64,000 bases of DNA, taken from an uncultured Elusimicrobiales bacterium. GTDB taxonomy: Bacteria; Elusimicrobiota; Elusimicrobia; Elusimicrobiales; Elusimicrobiaceae. Numbering within the stretch: the first letter of the stretch is position 1; each line of letters starts with the position of its first letter. Positions 61,901 through 64,000 of the stretch are shown here, piece after piece. Below the pieces are notes generated by a model. The model was not told the DNA's origin and ran no database searches. It saw nothing but the letters and a program-made list of their open reading frames with translations. Position numbers and translations under genes: made by a program. The stretch spans positions 1-64,000 of the forward strand of contig CALUVB010000022.1 in the NCBI GenBank assembly GCA_944324115.1. The letters are read 5' to 3'.

Positions 61901-62053
61901 TGGATATTGAGCCGACACCTGCACGGAAGGAGGCGTCAAATCAGGGTATTGTTCTATAGGCAAATTAATAATAGACACAATACCCGCTAATAAAATAAGC
62001 AGGGAAACGACGGTGGAAAAAATAGGGCGGTTAATGAAAAATTTAGAAAACAT
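58904..62053 (-). CDS. RND multidrug efflux pump (AcrB/MexB, HAE1 family)
   Basis: This 1049-residue proton-driven transporter has twelve helices and two large periplasmic loops. Signatures include FFINRPIFSTVVSLLILLAG at the start, GIVVDDAIVVIENVER with the paired Asp residues of the proton path, and AAKNAILIVEFA in TM10 with the conserved Lys. It exports hydrophobic drugs, bile salts or dyes in AcrB relatives; substrates here are not known. AAGGGGCG lies just before the ATG. It is second in the adaptor-pump-duct operon, nine bases after the adaptor gene. Confidence 0.95.
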   Translation of the reverse strand: MFSKFFINRPIFSTVVSLLILLAGIVSIINLPIEQYPDLTPPSVQVSAQYPGASPEVIADTVAAPIEQQVNGVEDMLYMNSTSAANGDMNLLVYFEVGTDPDQAMINVNNRVQAATTSLPEDVRRYGITVEKKSSAILQLITMYSPSGVYDTTYIGNYALVNVVDDLKRISGVGDAQVMSANDYSIRIWIKPDVMSQLGLSVTDVMTAVQAQNVQRAAGKIGQPPLPQSVDRMFTIVAPGRLKTPEEFEEIILRANPDGTSLRLKDVARVELGSQTYEFSGEYNKQPAVPIGVFLSPGANAVATAKAVDQRMKELAANFPGGITYKVAYDTTLFVTASIEEVIHTLIEAMILVFLVMYLFLHDWRATLIPCLAVPVSIVGAFAGMLLMGFSINTLTLFGLVLAIGIVVDDAIVVIENVERIMHDEHLPVKEATIKAMDEVTGPVVAIVLVLCSVFVPVAFMGGFTGVMYQQFAITIAVSVVISGLVALTLTPALCVLLLRDMKPRTSGFFFRFDQWFAKMTDKYTGLAGFFLRRIPVAVLTIALIWAAALGLFKIVPGSLLPDEDQGMVMIATMLDPSSSLSSTENVAKQVEEIILQQPAVKEELTFAGYDMLSSTMKSSSIASFVALKPWKERETEALSSFGTIAAIGKLAAAQIPGALVMPFNPPPVMGMSTTGGLEGYVQNRAGSGSDALQNKVNEFIAAAQKRPELASVSTTFSASTPQYNLKVDEIKALAMNVSLSELYSTIQGTFGTAYINDFTKFSRSFKVMMQAEGDYRARPEQLGEIYVRSNSGDMVPLSAFITLTPMLGPDMVERFNAFPAAKVMATPAEGYSSGQAIAAMEEVAHEVLGEEYTLAWTGTTYQETISGSSSTIALLLGMLVVFLILAAQYERWGLPFAVILAVPFGIFGALLGTCLRGLDNDIYFQIALVALVGLAAKNAILIVEFAVLVREQGATAYEAALQAVKLRFRPIIMTSLAFILGCVPLAISTGAGAASRHSIGTAVVFGMLGATAIAPMFVPLFFYLISGGWKEKHDLNAQGAKSEAMHDI

Positions 62054-62062
62054 AGACGCCCC

Positions 62063-63379
62063 TTATTCGTCTTGCTGGCCCAGCAAAGCGCCGGTCACCG
62101 CATCATTTTTACGCTGCGCCGGGGTACGAATATCCTGCGTATCCGGAATAATATCTTTGCTCAACGCTTCGTCAAAAGCTCCCACGTCAGCCACCGTAGC
62201 TGTGCTGGGTGCGACCGGCTGGGTATATGACGGCACCGCAAAATCTTGCAGCTGGGGCTGCACTTTCATACCTGGGCGGATTTTAATCAACCCGGCAGAA
62301 ATCACGGTTTCCCCTCCTTTAAGGCCTTCGCTGACTATATACATATCATCTTGCAGCTGAACCGTCACCGGTTGGGCTTTAGTGGTGCCGTCTTCTGCCA
62401 CCACATACACCAAATTGCCGGTAGGCGTGCTTAATACAGCAGAGGAAGGAATCAATACAGCATCTTTATAGGTGGCTCCCACCAAACGAACGCGTACAAA
62501 TTGGCCCGGCATCAACATACGTTGATTTTTGGGATTAGGAAATTCCGCTTTAATAGCCAAAGAAGCGGTTTTTACGTCTTCGGTGCTGTCAAAGAAAATA
62601 ATGGCTCCTTTCTCCGGATATACGCGCCCGTCAGACGTGACGGCTTCCACATACAGTGGGTGTTCTCCTTGTGCGTCTAAAGAAATCGTACCGGACAGAT
62701 AGCCGCTGGCTAATTTATAGAACTGGGCGCTGGGCATAGAGAAATTGACCCACAGCGGGTTGATCTGCACCATTGTGGTAAGCAGTCCGCTCCCAGCCGG
62801 GGAAACCAAACTTCCCACCGACTGGGCTTCTTTCCCGGTAATCCCTGAAATAGGCGCCAATACGCGGGTATATTCCAAATTAATTTTCGCCTCATTCACG
62901 CCGGCTTCAGCCACTTTTACAGCCGCCTGTGACGCTTCGTAGGCAGAGAGGGAGTCGTCATAGTCCTTTTGGCTCACGGCATTATCGGCACGCAATTTTT
63001 TCATACGTTCAAAATCACGGCGGGTGCGGCTTTCTTCACTGCGGGCCTGCGCCAAAGAACCTTCTGCACGCTGCAAGGCCACTTCATATTCTTTAGGATC
63101 AATTTGGAACAGCTGCGTGTCTTTTTTTACATAAGCGCCTTCATCAAACAAGCGGGCCTGCAAAATGCCTCCCACCTGGGCACGCACCTGTATTTCCAAA
63201 GAACCTGCCACTTGGGCCGGATACTCTATATTCCAAGGCAAATCCGTTCTTAATACTTTTACGGCAGAAACAGGCACCGCCGCATCTGCGTTTTGTTGGT
63301 CTTGTTTTTTACAAGCGCCCAACAACCCCACACACACAGCCAGGGTCATCATTCCAGTAACACGTAAATATTTGTTCAT
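62063..63379 (-). CDS. RND efflux periplasmic adaptor (AcrA/MexA type)
   Basis: This 438-residue membrane-fusion lipoprotein has the lipobox LLGAC (about residue 22). The biotinyl-lipoyl-like halves VRAQVGGILQARLFDEGAYV (near 60-80) and LEYTRVLAPISGITG flank a coiled-coil hairpin (about 100-160), and beta-barrel domains follow. The last 45 residues are a charged extension not typical of AcrA. The start at 63379 (MNKYLRV) has GAGAGG upstream. It is the first gene of the operon, divergent from an acetyltransferase. No TetR- or MarR-type regulator is adjacent. Confidence 0.93.
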   Translation of the reverse strand: MNKYLRVTGMMTLAVCVGLLGACKKQDQQNADAAVPVSAVKVLRTDLPWNIEYPAQVAGSLEIQVRAQVGGILQARLFDEGAYVKKDTQLFQIDPKEYEVALQRAEGSLAQARSEESRTRRDFERMKKLRADNAVSQKDYDDSLSAYEASQAAVKVAEAGVNEAKINLEYTRVLAPISGITGKEAQSVGSLVSPAGSGLLTTMVQINPLWVNFSMPSAQFYKLASGYLSGTISLDAQGEHPLYVEAVTSDGRVYPEKGAIIFFDSTEDVKTASLAIKAEFPNPKNQRMLMPGQFVRVRLVGATYKDAVLIPSSAVLSTPTGNLVYVVAEDGTTKAQPVTVQLQDDMYIVSEGLKGGETVISAGLIKIRPGMKVQPQLQDFAVPSYTQPVAPSTATVADVGAFDEALSKDIIPDTQDIRTPAQRKNDAVTGALLGQQDE

Positions 63380-63452
63380 TCGTTTCCTCTCTTTCATGCA
63401 TACAAAAACTAAAATCGGCAAAGCTATTTTCCTGCTCTCTGCTGCACAACAT

Positions 63453-63467
63453 ATACCTTATAGGTAT
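63453..63467. promoter_or_regulatory. candidate operator upstream of the RND operon
   Basis: ATACCT-TAT-AGGTAT is a perfect inverted repeat. A tandem TATACAG lies at about 63482-63495. Both sit in the likely promoter region of the efflux operon, so they could bind a repressor encoded elsewhere. Confidence 0.4.
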
Positions 63468-63528
63468 TGTATAAAATTTACTATACAGTATACAGAAAAA
63501 GAAAAGATTTTTTGCATTAGAATAAAAT

Positions 63529-63537
63529 TGCTACAAT
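63529..63537 (+). promoter_or_regulatory. extended -10 promoter, leaderless gene
   Basis: TGC-TACAAT on the plus strand, ending six bases before the ATG at 63544. Confidence 0.65.
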
Positions 63538-63543
63538 AATCCC

Positions 63544-64000
63544 ATGAGTGAAAAAGAAAATATGCTGGCCGGACTCTTTTATAATGCTTCCGACCCCGAG
63601 CTTGTACAAGCTCGCCAGGAAGCCCGCCGTCTATTGTGGAAATATAATGCTACAGATCCTGCCGAAAAAGACAAACGGCGGGAATTGCTTCAGTGTTTAT
63701 TTGGCCACATGGGAAAAAACGTCATCATAGAGCCACCGTTTTTTTGTGATTATGGCGGCCAAATTTCTCTGGGAAACAATGTATTCATTAATTTCAATTG
63801 TGTGATTTTAGACTGTTCCCGCGTGGAAATAGGAGACAATTGCCAAATAGGTCCCAGCGCGCAAATTTATACGGCCACCCACCCGCTGGAACCCAAAGCC
63901 CGCGCAGAAGGCAAAGAATTTGCCGCTCCTGTGAAAATAGGGAAAAATGTATGGATAGGCGGAGGGGCCATTATACTGCCCGGAATAACAATTGGAGATC
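63544..64000 (+). CDS. maltose/galactoside O-acetyltransferase family protein, 3' end outside window
   Basis: The first 152 codons of a hexapeptide-repeat acetyltransferase of the Maa/LacA/NodL type are present. The N-terminal helix domain has SEKENMLAGLFYNASDPELV. The left-handed beta-helix repeats (IEPPFFCDYGGQISLGNNVF, VEIGDNCQIGPS) and the catalytic His in YTATHPLEPKARAEG are intact. It transfers acetyl from acetyl-CoA to a sugar. The ATG at 63544 follows a TGC-TACAAT box by six bases with no ribosome site, so a leaderless message is predicted. It is cut by the right edge. Confidence 0.92.
   Translation, partial: MSEKENMLAGLFYNASDPELVQARQEARRLLWKYNATDPAEKDKRRELLQCLFGHMGKNVIIEPPFFCDYGGQISLGNNVFINFNCVILDCSRVEIGDNCQIGPSAQIYTATHPLEPKARAEGKEFAAPVKIGKNVWIGGGAIILPGITIGD

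Overview
The window looks like a chromosomal segment of a Gram-negative, probably anaerobic, host-associated bacterium. It has outer-membrane lipoproteins, an autotransporter-type barrel, an RND efflux operon, type IV pilin-like genes and a trimeric [FeFe] hydrogenase. Small pilin-like genes, HydABC, choloylglycine hydrolase and short leaderless genes together suggest a gut member of the phylum Elusimicrobiota. That assignment is inference; no rRNA or marker gene in the window proves it.

Layout. 1-90: 5' end of a prepilin-like gene. 0.3-4.8 kb: a phosphatase-fold protein with a ruined metal site, then a four-gene operon (outer-membrane barrel, histidine kinase, unknown protein, AI-2E-family permease). 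5.2-10.4 kb: an envelope operon on the minus strand (pilin-like protein, LpoB, COG3014 lipoprotein, LPP20 lipoprotein, FKBP isomerase, two membrane-anchored unknowns). 10.4-16.9 kb: EamA permease, the hydCBA hydrogenase operon and a DUF1646 transporter. 17-20 kb: two MntP-type genes, serine dehydratase and a nitroreductase. 20-24.6 kb: an ankyrin membrane protein, a prepilin and a degenerate GGDEF-EAL sensor. 24.9 kb: tRNA-His. 25.2-31.4 kb: a cluster matching the enterobacterial ynbABCD set (CDP-diglyceride synthase, CDP-alcohol phosphatidyltransferase, hydrolase-methyltransferase, PAP2-tyrosine phosphatase), extended by an LplT-like lysophospholipid transporter and an unknown membrane protein. 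32-42.4 kb: two more ankyrin proteins, an orphan radical SAM enzyme, a pilin-derived protein without a prepilin signal, an alpha/beta hydrolase, a bile-salt/penicillin-acylase-type hydrolase and an active-looking EAL phosphodiesterase. 42.4-53.2 kb: an autotransporter-like protein, phosphopentomutase, a third prepilin, a CopA copper ATPase with a C-terminal CopZ-like domain, acyl-ACP thioesterase and a CNNM/CBS protein. 53.3-64 kb: purB-purA, a protease-fold protein with lost catalytic residues, an RND pump operon and the 5' part of a sugar O-acetyltransferase.

Two regulatory patterns stand out. First, many genes share an extended -10 box of the form TGC-TAnAAT, often after a short T run. In several it ends about six bases before the ATG, which predicts leaderless mRNAs. 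Second, all three prepilin genes carry a long inverted repeat centred on the start codon. One arm is the T-tract plus extended -10 box and the other arm is codons 2-8. The two arms differ between genes yet stay complementary. I consider this start-codon dyad the most likely undescribed element here. Another theme is enzyme folds with missing catalytic residues (phosphatase, EAL, protease, second MntP).
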